The notes beneath the pieces were generated by a model. The model saw only the letters and a program-made list of their open reading frames with translations. It had not been told where the DNA came from and made no database searches. From Lanius collurio (taxonomy: Eukaryota; Chordata; Aves; Passeriformes; Laniidae), in NCBI GenBank assembly GCA_020086605.1, contig JACBWW010000016.1, forward strand, positions 4,295,138-4,359,137: DNA of 64,000 nt, given 5' to 3'. The translations under genes and the position numbers were made by a program. This document shows positions 1 through 9,900 of this stretch, in pieces (position 1 is the stretch's first letter; the number at the start of each line of letters is the position of its first letter).

Positions 1-23
1 GGTCCGATTGTGGTTCATTGCAG
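1..23 (+). CDS. PTPRC: PTPRC exon (3' end only): D1 P-loop start with catalytic Cys
   Basis: This partial exon encodes GPIVVHC plus two bases (AG) of the next Ser codon. It ends at a gtaaat donor at position 24. The TGC at 19-21 is the nucleophilic cysteine of the D1 signature C-X5-R. The exon continues upstream of the window. Confidence 0.93.
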
Positions 24-3000
24 GTAAATATATATTGTGCTTTAAAATATTTGGTAATGTTAAGTGACTGAAATGATTCTATTCAGAAAAGGAAGCTGGC
101 AAAAGTGTTTGTTTGATCCCAGATTTTGTGACTTGAATACTTGAAAATGTTTTCTGAAGGATGTGAAGGAAATTCAGGTTGATAAAACCTGAGGATACAC
201 AGACTTTTGAAAAACAGCCAGATAAATGTTGGGCTGCTCTGGCTATAAGCACCATATTTGACCATGGATGCCTTGCTGTCACTAAAAGATACTAAAAATG
301 CAAACTCATCACTTTTTGTATTGCCAATAAATTTGCAGCAAGAAGTGTTTTCAGTTACTTTGAATCCTGTTGTTACACTTTTTCAGTTTCGCTCTGTCCC
401 GACTGCTCCCTCAGAGTGGGAGTGGGAGGTGCCATCCCCTGTTGATAACCAAATCCCTTTGTGCTTGGCAGTGCCGGTGTTGGGCGCACTGGGACATACA
501 TAGGGATTGATGCCATGTTGGAGGGGCTGGACACAGAAGGCAGAGTGGATGTTTATGGCTACATCGTGAAGCTGCGGCGGCAGCGATGCCTCATGGTCCA
601 AGTCGAGGTATGTCCCTGACACTCCTGTCCCTTACAGCTCTCCTTCACCAGGGCCTCAGCAGTATTTCTCACAAGTGCACTGCTCAGTTCAGTTGAAGCT
701 GTTCATAGAAAATATAGCTCTGAAAAGTATCAAGAGGGAGAAAAACTTCCAACATAATTTTTTAATTTTAGAAACTTCAACTTTTTAAGTTGAGACTTTA
801 GAAGAGGAAGCCAAGGAGAACAGCTTTCTTGCTTACAATTCACAAATGCAAAACTGATCTTGAAGAGTCAAACTTGATTTTAAAAATTCTAAAATGCATC
901 TGCCTAAGTGCAGTCTTCATTTGAGTTGAGTACAAGAAAAGTTATGGACTGATGCCACATATGTTTTTAACTTACTTCAGCATTTTACAGTTTTAACACT
1001 TGTATTTAAGACCTGTTTCATGTTAATGCTTAACATTATTAACACTAATGCTGATATCATAGGAGTAATATCTTCTTATAACGGTTCTAAAAAGTGTTAT
1101 GGGTTTTTTTTACTCTTTAATAATTTCATGTTTAAACTCTTCAAATGGGAAACACCAGTCACAGTACATCCTTATTCATCAAGCACTGGTGGAATACAAT
1201 CAGTATGGAGAAACGGAGGTCAGCCTCTCAGAACTGCATTCCTGCCTTAATGGTCTGAAAAGAAAAGACCACCCGAGTGAGCCTTCTCCGCTGGAGGCAG
1301 AGTTCCAGGTAAATGAGCTTTGCATTTCAGTTGCTCTTACTTCCTACTTGTATTGGAAAATGCCTTGCACAATTGTCATGAGATAGAGATACCAGAGGTA
1401 ATAGATCATTTTAGGTGCTATTTTATTTCTCTGGCACAGAAAATTTCGTTACCTTCATGAAAAAAATCTGTATACGAATGAAGTTTTATTTCTGCTTTGG
1501 TGTTAATATTTTTAAGAAAGATGGAGCTCACAGAATGATGACTTGTGTCTGTGTTCATGATTTCCTGTGCCATTGTGCATGAGAAGCAGGCATTTTTAAA
1601 CCGTGTTTCAGTGTGACCAAAGTTTAAAGAACTGAAGTAAGGAGTGAGGCACTGTGAGATGCAGACTGGGTGTCCTGAGGACACAATGATCTCAGGAATG
1701 ATTTTAATCAAGCATAGTAACAAACATCCTCTTTCTTCAGCGATTGCCTTCCTATAAGGGGTGGCGGACACAGAACGCTGGGAATCGGGAGGAAAATAAG
1801 AGCAAAAATAGGAACCCCAACATAATTCCTTGTAAGTATTTTCCATTGCCTTATTTTATCCCACCTTGCCTTATTTCATCTGATATCTTCTAGCAGAAAA
1901 AAATGGAAAAAATGAGTAAATCACCTTAAAGGGTAGTATTTGATTACTATTCTCAACACTGTAAAATTAGAAACTTCTCATAGTGATTAAAAAAAAGGAA
2001 ATGAGTTTTTACCACTCTGAATTATTGGGAGTGTTTATTTCAAGCGTGGTGACCTTGGTTCTGCAGCCTATTGTGAAAGGACAGGCCTTTTCCATTCCCT
2101 CCCCCCTACAAATGGCAGGGGCCTGTGTGCTGTGACAGTGACACTTTGTCTCACACAGATGACTTTAACCGAGTGCCCATCAAGCATGAACACGATTGCA
2201 GTAAGGAGAGTGAGCATGATTCGGATGAGTCCTCGGATGAGGACAGCGACTGTGAGGAATCCAGCAAGTACATCAATGCTTCCTTCATAACTGTATGTAT
2301 TTAGAGGGTCCACTATAGACATTTCACAAGCTTTCAGCTCAAACTCTTATTCTCTTGTTGGCTTCACAGTAGAAAAGAATTTAGTTGAATAAGGGAGAAA
2401 GATCTGGTGGTTGATTGGCAAATCCATCTATGTTTAAAACCATTAGCCTTCAGACTGGCCTGGTGATAACATGTATTTCTATTAGTGGGCATCTGTCTAC
2501 AGGTTAAACCAGATTAATATTTTCTCTGTGAGTGAAATGTGAGTATAGTTATTCACATGGACCAAACCCTATCAGTGAAAAGTGGAGCAAACAGTATTTT
2601 GGTGTCATTATATATCCAAAGAAGAGAACCAGTTGTTGGTCTCAAATGAAGTAACTGATTTTAATCAAATTACTAGCTAAGTTTCATTTATCTGAATCGT
2701 TTGAAATGCTGCACAGTTAGGATACCTAATCAGGGTAAATATATCTTTATTTTTAGGAAGCTCAATGTGAACTGACTGGTGCACCAACTTTGTGTGGTAT
2801 AAACACAATTTCTTTGTGGTAAAATTAAGTAGCTGTGTAGAACTGAATGTTTTACCCCTTAAAACTATGGTTTACAAAAAGGCAGGGTGATGTCTCACCC
2901 ACTGCAGCACCTTGTTGTCAGTTTGAAGTGATATTTTTCTTGGGAGGATTGAGTTTAATGTCATTTGGGTAGTAGAATTCCTTTAAGACCCTTGCCTACT

Positions 3001-5970
3001 GTGATAGGCATGTTTTCAATGTAAACAAAATGGTTCATTAATTCATTTCACGGGGTATTCCTTAAATGACAATGAGTTCTATTGTTTGACAATCACATTT
3101 TGAATGAATTGAAGAAAAAAAAAAATTCTTTTATAGGGTTACTGGGGTCCAAAAGCCATGATTGCAACACAGGGACCACTGCAGGAAACTATCTCTGACT
3201 TCTGGCACATGGTGTTCCAAAGAAAAGTCAAAGTCATTGTTATGCTGACAGAGCTGAAGGAGGGAGATCAGGTGAGGGCATTGTCTGCACACTGACATGT
3301 TGAGGATCCTCTGTGTGCAAACAAAACACTGCACTGCACTCTCTCATTCTCTCACTCCACGTAAGTGTTTTCCACAGCATGAGGAATTTGCATTTCCAAT
3401 ACATTTTGCTCTATCATTTACCTACTTAGTTTATTCTCTAATGAATATTTGAGGGAAAAGTGTATGATGCTATATTTTAAAGTACAGTGGAACTCCTCCT
3501 ACTTTAAAGTTACTAATATCTGTAAGTGCACATGGAAGGCAATATCAAAGGAGATTTGAATGGTAATCACTGACTTGTGCTTTTATCCATTTTAGGAACT
3601 CTGTGCACAGTACTGGGGAGTAGGAAAGCAAACATATGATGGCTTAGAAGTTCAAATGGCAGATGTCAACTCTGGTCCTAGCTATACCATACGTGCTTTC
3701 GATGTTACACTTCTGAAGGTAAAAGTTTTTTTGCTAATTCAAAAAGGAGGTTTTCAAGGAGATTTTAAATTTAAAAACAAATTTATAAATTTAGCCTTAA
3801 AAAATAGAAGAGCCAGTTCCCTCTGCAGTTACCTCCTGCTCTAAGAAATGGAAATATTTTTCTCTTCCAGACCAGCAGTCAATCATGAGAAATGCTATAA
3901 ATTATCTCAGGTTTTCTATTTAGTGAGCTGCTGAGATGGTGGGAGGGGAGATCAGCTGTCTTTTGTGCTTAGAACAAAGCTTGGATGTCTACCTACCTGA
4001 TGTTCATGAGGTAGAACTATCACCCTGAAGTTCCTTAGGAATATAATTCTTCCTTTGTAGATCAGCAGCAATAGAGTTACTGTGTGAATCCATATTTTAT
4101 CCTGAACATTAACCACACCTCCACTGCTGTTTTCCAGACAAAAGAAACTCAGAAGGTGTATCAGTATCAGTACCATAAATGGAGTGGCAGTGATGTTCCA
4201 GAAACCCCCAAAGATTTAGTCAGCATGATTGTCAACATTAAACAAAAGCTGCCAGCCAGAGCAGTCACTGAGGACAACAGGAGAACCCACAGTGTCCCTC
4301 TCCTTGTCCACTGCGGGTAGGTCTGAGTTCAGCACACATTAACCTACCTCTAAGTTCTGGGTATACACAGCAACCATGATTTTGGGATGCCTGTCTTTTC
4401 TCACAAGCCTTTCCATGTATCTGGAGACTCAGCTCCCCCTAGAAGATTCCTTGAATTGCTCAAGCTTGACCTTTTGAATTGCAGTGATGAAAAGCAAGCA
4501 CACTTCTCTTGGGCAAGTGTTGGCACAGAGCAGGTGCCATGAGCAGCTGCTCTTGGCTGGTGCACCTGTTTTGTGGGGAAATGCTAGGTCAGAGTGCACT
4601 TTCAGCATACACTACTGAACATCCTGTCGAGTTTTTAGGATCATCTCTTGCTCTAGTATAAAAGTTCACTTTTCTATGACCATTTTCTAGGAATAGCCTT
4701 GCATGCCATCCAAACCAGAAGACAGTCCTGCTAGCAGTAGTTGAGACTGCAAGTCTGACATTTTTAATTTCTCTCTTCCCCTTAAGTGGTACTTGAGATC
4801 CAGGCAGTCTCTAGAAAAACTATGTCCTTTGTGAGTCCTACACATATAATTAATTGTGACAATTTCAGTTCAGTAAAAAATGCTTTGGAAATGTAAATGA
4901 GTATAAAGGCTTTAAAATATATCTAACATTTAGTCTGAAGACTTCTGATTTTACATTGTAAATTTACATGTGCATTTTACACATCTTCTAGTGATGGATC
5001 ACAGCAGACAGGTGTATTTTGTGCTTTAATGACCCTCTTGGAAAGTGCAGAAATAGAAGAAGTAATAGATGTTTTCCAAGTAGTAAAATCTCTTCGTCGC
5101 ACCAGGCTGGGAATGGTCTCCACCTTTGTAAGTAAATCTTATGAATTAAAAGAAAAAAAGATGAGATTACTTATCAAGATCGCTGACATCCTCATAATCT
5201 TGGGCATAATTCCTGTATAGGGGGCACTGATTCCAGTCAGAATGTTCACACTCACCACCATTTGGGCATTGGCCCTTCCTGATAGGAATGAAGGAGTCTG
5301 AAATGTCCAGAACTGCAATTCTGTGCCACCTTTGGAAAAGGGTGTACAGTATAAAATTACAAATTGTGTAAATTGCTGCTCCTGCAGCTGGTTCATGATG
5401 TACCTGCAGTGTCCCTTCTGCAGCTGGGAGATTAACTCCACTTGCAGGCTGGAAGCCACTGAGTGTTTTGGTTCCATCCCTCCAGAGGAACTGTCTCTGT
5501 GGCATATTCACATGAAGTCAGAATGAACCATAGGAGCAGCACACTCTATGCCAAAAACTGTGGAAGCTGCTCATGTGCAGTTTTGCTTGTCCAACTACAT
5601 GCTACCTGTCTAAAATTTAAGAAAACAGGGAAAGAATGGATTAATTCTTGGGCTCTGAGCATTCCATTCACACAAACTTCTTCTCTTTATTTTTAAGGAA
5701 CATTACCAGTTTCTGTATGACACCATTGCCAGTACCTACCCTGCACAGAATGGACAAATAAAGAAGAACAGCCAGCAGGAAGATAAAGTTGAATTTTGCA
5801 GTGAAGTAGGAAAACCAGATCAGGAAACTGATTTGATCACAACTGGTCTTGCCACACCCCTGCCAGAGGAAAAGGAGCCAGTTGGAATATGTGATGATTC
5901 TAAGGTTGCAGAGAGCACTAAGGGAACAGAAAGCTCTACAAATGGCCCCACAACTCCAGTTCTATCTTAG
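1..5970 (+). CDS. PTPRC: PTPRC (CD45) receptor tyrosine phosphatase, 3' part of the gene (C-terminal 459 residues, ten exons)
   Basis: The joined coding segments are 1-23, 472-607, 1159-1308, 1741-1831, 2159-2292, 3137-3271, 3596-3718, 4138-4316, 4992-5127 and 5698-5970. They total 1380 nt, or 459 codons plus TAG, with no frame break, and all nine introns are GT-AG. The translation follows vertebrate CD45 throughout. It has the D1 signature [10 protein letters not shown], a spacer, then D2 with the acidic insert [16 protein letters not shown], the motif VKVIVMLTE, a degenerate HCGDGSQQTG signature and a tail ending TTPVLS. CD45 is a type I membrane phosphatase of nucleated blood cells that removes the inhibitory C-terminal phosphate of Src-family kinases such as Lck. 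D1 is catalytic, and D2 is regarded as inactive and supportive. The extracellular, transmembrane and first D1 exons lie before the window. The segment length agrees with the same part of human CD45 as I recall it. Confidence 0.97.
472..607 (+). CDS. PTPRC: PTPRC exon: D1 signature loop (second half) and following helix
   Basis: A cag acceptor at 469-471 precedes a T that completes the Ser codon (phase 2), followed by 45 codons. They start [18 protein letters not shown] and end LMVQVE before a gtatgt donor. The Arg of C-X5-R, which binds the phosphate, is in this exon, so the intron at 24-471 splits the active-site loop. Confidence 0.97.
1159..1308 (+). CDS. PTPRC: PTPRC exon: end of D1 and D1-D2 spacer
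   Basis: Fifty codons in phase 0 run from [20 protein letters not shown] to [12 protein letters not shown]. The acceptor is accag and the donor gtaaat. The [12 protein letters not shown] helix closes D1, and the rest leads into D2. The match to mammalian CD45 is close in the helix and in [12 protein letters not shown], and looser between them. Confidence 0.97.
1741..1831 (+). CDS. PTPRC: PTPRC exon: start of D2
   Basis: This 91-nt exon begins CGA TTG CCT after a pyrimidine-rich ttcttcag acceptor. It encodes [14 protein letters not shown] then [16 protein letters not shown], and ends with the first base of a Tyr codon before gtaagt. The KNR motif is the D2 counterpart of the PTP substrate-recognition loop. 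Confidence 0.97.
2159..2292 (+). CDS. PTPRC: PTPRC exon: D2 recognition loop and acidic insert
   Basis: After a cacag acceptor the first two bases complete Tyr, followed by 44 codons. [11 protein letters not shown] is followed by a run dominated by Ser, Asp and Glu ([20 protein letters not shown]) and then [10 protein letters not shown]. The acidic stretch is the CD45-specific D2 insertion, a known casein kinase 2 substrate in mammals. The SxD/E pattern is preserved here. The donor is gtatgt. Confidence 0.97.
3137..3271 (+). CDS. PTPRC: PTPRC exon: D2 core beta sheet
   Basis: Forty-five codons in phase 0 follow a ttttatag acceptor, starting [20 protein letters not shown] and ending [13 protein letters not shown], with donor gtgagg. 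QGPL..T..DFW.M and IVMLT are conserved motifs of the PTP fold. Confidence 0.97.
3596..3718 (+). CDS. PTPRC: PTPRC exon: D2, CAQYWG motif
   Basis: Forty-one codons in phase 0 run from [20 protein letters not shown] to FDVTLLK. C..YW is the fold's conserved KCxxYWP-like motif, with Gly replacing the usual Pro. The acceptor is attttag and the donor gtaaaa. Confidence 0.96.
4138..4316 (+). CDS. PTPRC: PTPRC exon: D2 WPD-equivalent loop to the pseudo-active-site Cys
   Basis: Fifty-nine codons plus two bases, beginning [20 protein letters not shown] and ending VPLLVHC plus GG. The WPD general-acid loop of active domains reads WSG here, so the Asp is absent. The last two bases join T of the next exon to make Gly, giving HCGDGSQQTG. 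The acceptor is ttttccag and the donor gtaggt. Confidence 0.96.
4992..5127 (+). CDS. PTPRC: PTPRC exon: D2 degenerate signature and following helices
   Basis: One base plus 45 codons: [20 protein letters not shown] to RLGMVSTF. It mirrors the D1 exon at 472-607 in length (136 nt) and phase, as expected from the ancient duplication of phosphatase domains. The Arg of C-X5-R is Gln in this copy. The acceptor is cttctag and the donor gtaagt. Confidence 0.97.
5698..5970 (+). CDS. PTPRC: PTPRC terminal coding exon: end of D2 and cytoplasmic tail
   Basis: Ninety codons plus TAG at 5968-5970 follow a tttttaag acceptor. [20 protein letters not shown] closes D2 and is well conserved. The remaining roughly 70 residues form a hydrophilic tail rich in Glu, Lys, Thr and Pro, diverged from mammals but with the same [12 protein letters not shown] ending. 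Confidence 0.97.
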   Translation, partial: EHYQFLYDTIASTYPAQNGQIKKNSQQEDKVEFCSEVGKPDQETDLITTGLATPLPEEKEPVGICDDSKVAESTKGTESSTNGPTTPVLS

Positions 5971-6950
5971 AGCTAGACTAAAAAAATGTCCTTTTTCACA
6001 TGCAAAAATCTTAAGCAGAAGAAGAGGTATAAGATTTCTTCCTCCTTCCCCTGTTTTTTTTTTTTTTTGAAAATGTTTAGTTATTTCAGTTTTTGAAAGG
6101 TACAGATTTAAAGGAATACTTGAAACTTGTAGAGAGTGACAAAGAACTGTGGCAGTTTAAGTTGTGTATAGATTAGCATTTAATGCTTTTCCAGAAACCT
6201 TTTCACTATTTTTATACTTTTCCTTTTAAAAATATGTACAGTGTAAGACTGAGAAGTCTGAAGGAAAATTTTTTATTTCTGTAACAAGGGAAAAAGCAAC
6301 TCAGAACAAGATTACTGTGTTGCAAGAACAGGTCTGTCCTCAAAACTACTAGCAAGTAAGTGAACCCATTGGTAAGCACAAATTCTAGTATTTCAGGAGG
6401 AATGAGAGCATTAATAATACTCTTGGGACCTGTGGGATTTTGGCAGTTTTAAGACCTTATTATTTAAATCATATGGCAATTCCAAAGAATTCGGACTTAA
6501 AAAGGGTGTGTAAACCCTCACATATCAATGTGGAATAGCAATTTTTGCATTTTTCTGACTGTCCTCAAGGTGTCCTTATTGCTCCACATATATTAATCTG
6601 ATATTCCAGAGTTAGACAACTGTAGGCCTTTGGAGAGTGGATTTGAATCATTGCAACAGTTTTGATGGAAAACACATCCTGTTTACTCTTAGAGCTTAAA
6701 GTACTGAGTGCTTGCACATTTCTTATGCTTATTTTTATTTAAAGGACTACTTCCATAATGCCTCCAACCTTTTTTCAGAATTGGAAAATACTTTGATAAT
6801 TTTCCTCAAAACTTGTAGATTTTAATTGGTACAGGATTTTTTTTTTTCATAATGATGTTTTGTATGTTGCAATTATGATATTTTTACTATTTCTTGCTGG
6901 ATTTTTGCCTACTGTTTTTAGAACAAATAAAAAAGATAATTAATAGTCAA
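5971..6950 (+). other. PTPRC: PTPRC 3' untranslated region
   Basis: The sequence after the stop is AT-rich, with a 15-T run at 6054-6068 and several ATTTA pentamers. It reaches the first canonical AATAAA at 6926-6931. A cleavage site about 20 nt later gives a UTR near 1 kb, similar to the mammalian one. No miR-181 seed match (TGAATGT) was seen in it. The exact end is inferred. Confidence 0.75.
6926..6931 (+). promoter_or_regulatory. PTPRC: PTPRC polyadenylation signal AATAAA
   Basis: This is the only AATAAA between the stop codon and 7.0 kb, with T/G-containing sequence (ttttgtt) about 35 nt downstream. A second AATAAA at 7746-7751 could serve a longer isoform. Confidence 0.7.
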
Positions 6951-9900
6951 TAAGGTGAAAATCATTTTGTTATCTAGTACTATGCAAACAGATCATTTAC
7001 TTCTAAATGTATAAAATCTTGCACTGTCCCATACATGGATAAAACTTACAAATGTGGGTAGGAATTCTTATAAAACTGTGTGTGTACCCAGGTAAGTGTC
7101 ATGACTCTTTCAGAACACAGGAAAGAGACTTCATTTTATTTTGCTTGAAGCCATTAAAGGAACAGTCACGCAACGGATTCAGTGCTCCAAGTTTATCACT
7201 GCTTATTCCTAATTTCTCATTACAAAACATAATTGAAAATACTTAGAGAGCTGTCTAAACAACATGTACAGTCACACTTGGTTAAAACCTAATTTAATTG
7301 TGCTGTTAGCCTAGATCAAATATTTCATTTACAATTATCAGCTCAGACAAGTGCTTGCTGGCAGTCTTGCTTCAGAAAGTGGCAGCAAGCAGACACAGAG
7401 CAGGGGGATTCCCCTTGGCTGTCAACTGAACTCCCTTTTCAACAAGGACTTGTGTTAGGTGATAAACTAACAAAGCTGAAGGGGGTCATTTGTTGAGGGA
7501 AAGCTCTAGGGACTACATGGGAAGATAATTTAAAAAGATATTGTAGGCACAAAATCTCTTGGCTGATTTTAAAGGAGCTAAAAACAAAATTGCAAATTTA
7601 GCATGCCTTGAAGATTAAAAGTATACAGAACCTTGGATGCAGATTAGTTCACTGGTGTTCATTGCATGTCAGAGAACAATTAATTTATTTTCCTTCTTTT
7701 AAGATTTGCCAACTGTAAAGCCTCTCTAGCTAGTTCAGGTAGTAAAATAAAGAGGTGAGTGCTGCTGTCTAATCTAAGGCTGTGGAGACAGAAACTAGTC
7801 ACACTTCTAAGAATAACTGAAAGTGTTTCCCAAATCAAAAATTACACCAAACTTTTCTTGTTTTAAATGTGAGGGCACTCATATGCTTCAGTTCCTTGAA
7901 AAAAGATTCCTGTGGTTTTTTATCTCCTGTAGCACCTAGGCTGTAAAAACCTTGGGTGATTTTGATTTTTTAAATTATTTTCTAGAATGATTTCAGTGGT
8001 CTTTTGCTGATATTTTGTAAAGAGAAGAATGCCAAGTTAACTCTTGATTTGTGCATGTATTTTGAAAGAGAAGTTCTTAACTGTGTTGAATTTTCCTTCA
8101 TGCACATCTTCATTATTAGAGAAATGGAGCTTTACACTGAAATTGCCCTCGTGTGCCTAGTGTGAACCACTTTAGCAGTAAAGTTCTTTACAGTCACAAG
8201 GAGGTGAACTGAGCTCTTGGCTTTTAATTATTTTCAAGTTAAGGAGCATATTGTAGAATTAAACCTCATTAAATCCCAGTATGATGATTGAAGGAGCCTG
8301 TCTTAACACAGTGTAGAAGTTCTGGTTGGTTCCAGCAGCTCTCCATGTGTGTGCCAGGGATGTTTTGTGCCTTCTCTTTTGTCCATTTCTTTCCGAACAT
8401 CCCTGAGCTGGTGAAGGTGGTCCTTATGCTGGATGCTCCAGCCACTTGCCTTATTCACTTGTAGGATTAATTTCAGGTTCCCCAGGACACGGTGAAACAT
8501 TTTACAGGTGAGACACAAAGCCCAAGCTAGTAAGCTTTGCTAGGAATGGCTTTGGCTCTGTCAGGGCAAGAGCAATAGTGTAGCACACTGGAGACTTGGG
8601 ATAGCCTGAAAGTTGAGAAAAAGTCTCAAAGTAAGAGAAAAAATGTTTATCTCATCAAGTACAGCTAAACCACAGAAAGCCTGCTAACCACAGACTCAAG
8701 CTGAGCAAGCCACTCTTGGAGCATGGTTTACAATCTGAAGTCCAGGATAAAAACAACTAGGCAACAGATGATCTGAGAGAGGACTTTGGGCAACAAATGA
8801 AGGTAATCAAGTGTTCATGTGACCAGAATGACTGGATTTCTCCCACAATTTTCTGGGTAGATGCTGACATAAAGGCGGGTATGTAAAAATTACAGTGCTG
8901 TGTTAGTGGAATCCGGTGTGGGAAGATGGGGGAGAGGAAGAACCCCAGAGTCTACCCAAGATTGTACCCAGTCAGGTAACTGCAGTGAGGAGTGGATTGT
9001 GCATGTTTGCTTTTGTTTAGTTTTTTCCTGTTTCTCATGCTCTGTAATGAACAAGGCAGTTATACTAAAACATTTTCGGAGGCTGTACATTATGATGCAA
9101 CACAAAACAGGGCCAGCACACAGAGCTCTGGTGGCTGGAGTTCCAGGAGATGGCAGAAGCCCTGCAGCTCTCCCACACCCCAGCTCCCACTGCTGGATTT
9201 CTGCTCCTGCAGGGTGTGTTTGTGCCTGCTCCTTTCCCACCCATATGTGCCGCCAGTGTCCATGAACTCACCCTCTCCACCTCGGAGCCAGCTGGTGCTG
9301 CCAGAGTACATGCTCCAGTGGCACTGAGCTCACTCCCACTGGGAAAGGGGGGGGCATTCTTCTCCTTGCTCTGAATGGAGACAGGTGAGCTGGTGGCCAC
9401 ATGCAGGAGCCAAGGGTCTGGACAGGCCTGGAGGGTCCCCACCTGTCCCATCCCCCTGCTCCCTGTTACCCTGAGGACTCCTCCTGTGTGGGAGGGCTGC
9501 TGGGGCAGTGAGTCAGGCAGTGAGATCTGGGCTTTGCTGCAAATTGGGAAAGCTGGGTGAAATCTGTTATGAGAGGGCACAAACTGTGTTGGGGAGTGGG
9601 TCTGAGCCACAGGAAGTGCTGGGGCTAAGAGTTATAGAGAGAAGAAAAATACTACCATCATGAGCTCTTAGTTTGTGTGAGATAGCAAAGAAAGTAAAGT
9701 GAGTAGTGGCTCCATTCAGGTGTTTCATTGAGCAAGAAATTGTACACTTTATTTAACATTCCTCAGAAAAACTCCCCAGTAGCAGTGCTTATCTCTTTGA
9801 CAAGACATCTTGCTTTTGTAAAGGCCCAGGGTTTTTTGGACATGGTACATTCTACAGATTGCCTCTAAAAGAATATCAGAAATTCCCTGATGGCTCTACC

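Noticed and set aside
258..503. An 81-codon frame running into the second PTPRC exon from upstream
   Set aside because: It is intronic sequence read in a different frame from CD45. The true exon starts at the acceptor at 471/472.
5971..6950. Search for a miR-181 target site in the PTPRC 3' UTR
   Set aside because: No TGAATGT seed match was found, so direct repression of the neighbouring gene by the microRNA is not supported by the sequence.
7352..7391. A short hairpin with 9-bp arms (TGCTTGCTG / CAGCAAGCA)
   Set aside because: The stem is too short and the loop too long (22 nt) for a microRNA precursor. Such short inverted repeats are expected by chance in 64 kb.
9065..9610. A 181-codon - strand frame and several + strand frames in the same 500 bp
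   Set aside because: Open frames on both strands at once point to GC-rich composition. No motif, splice structure or similarity was recognised.
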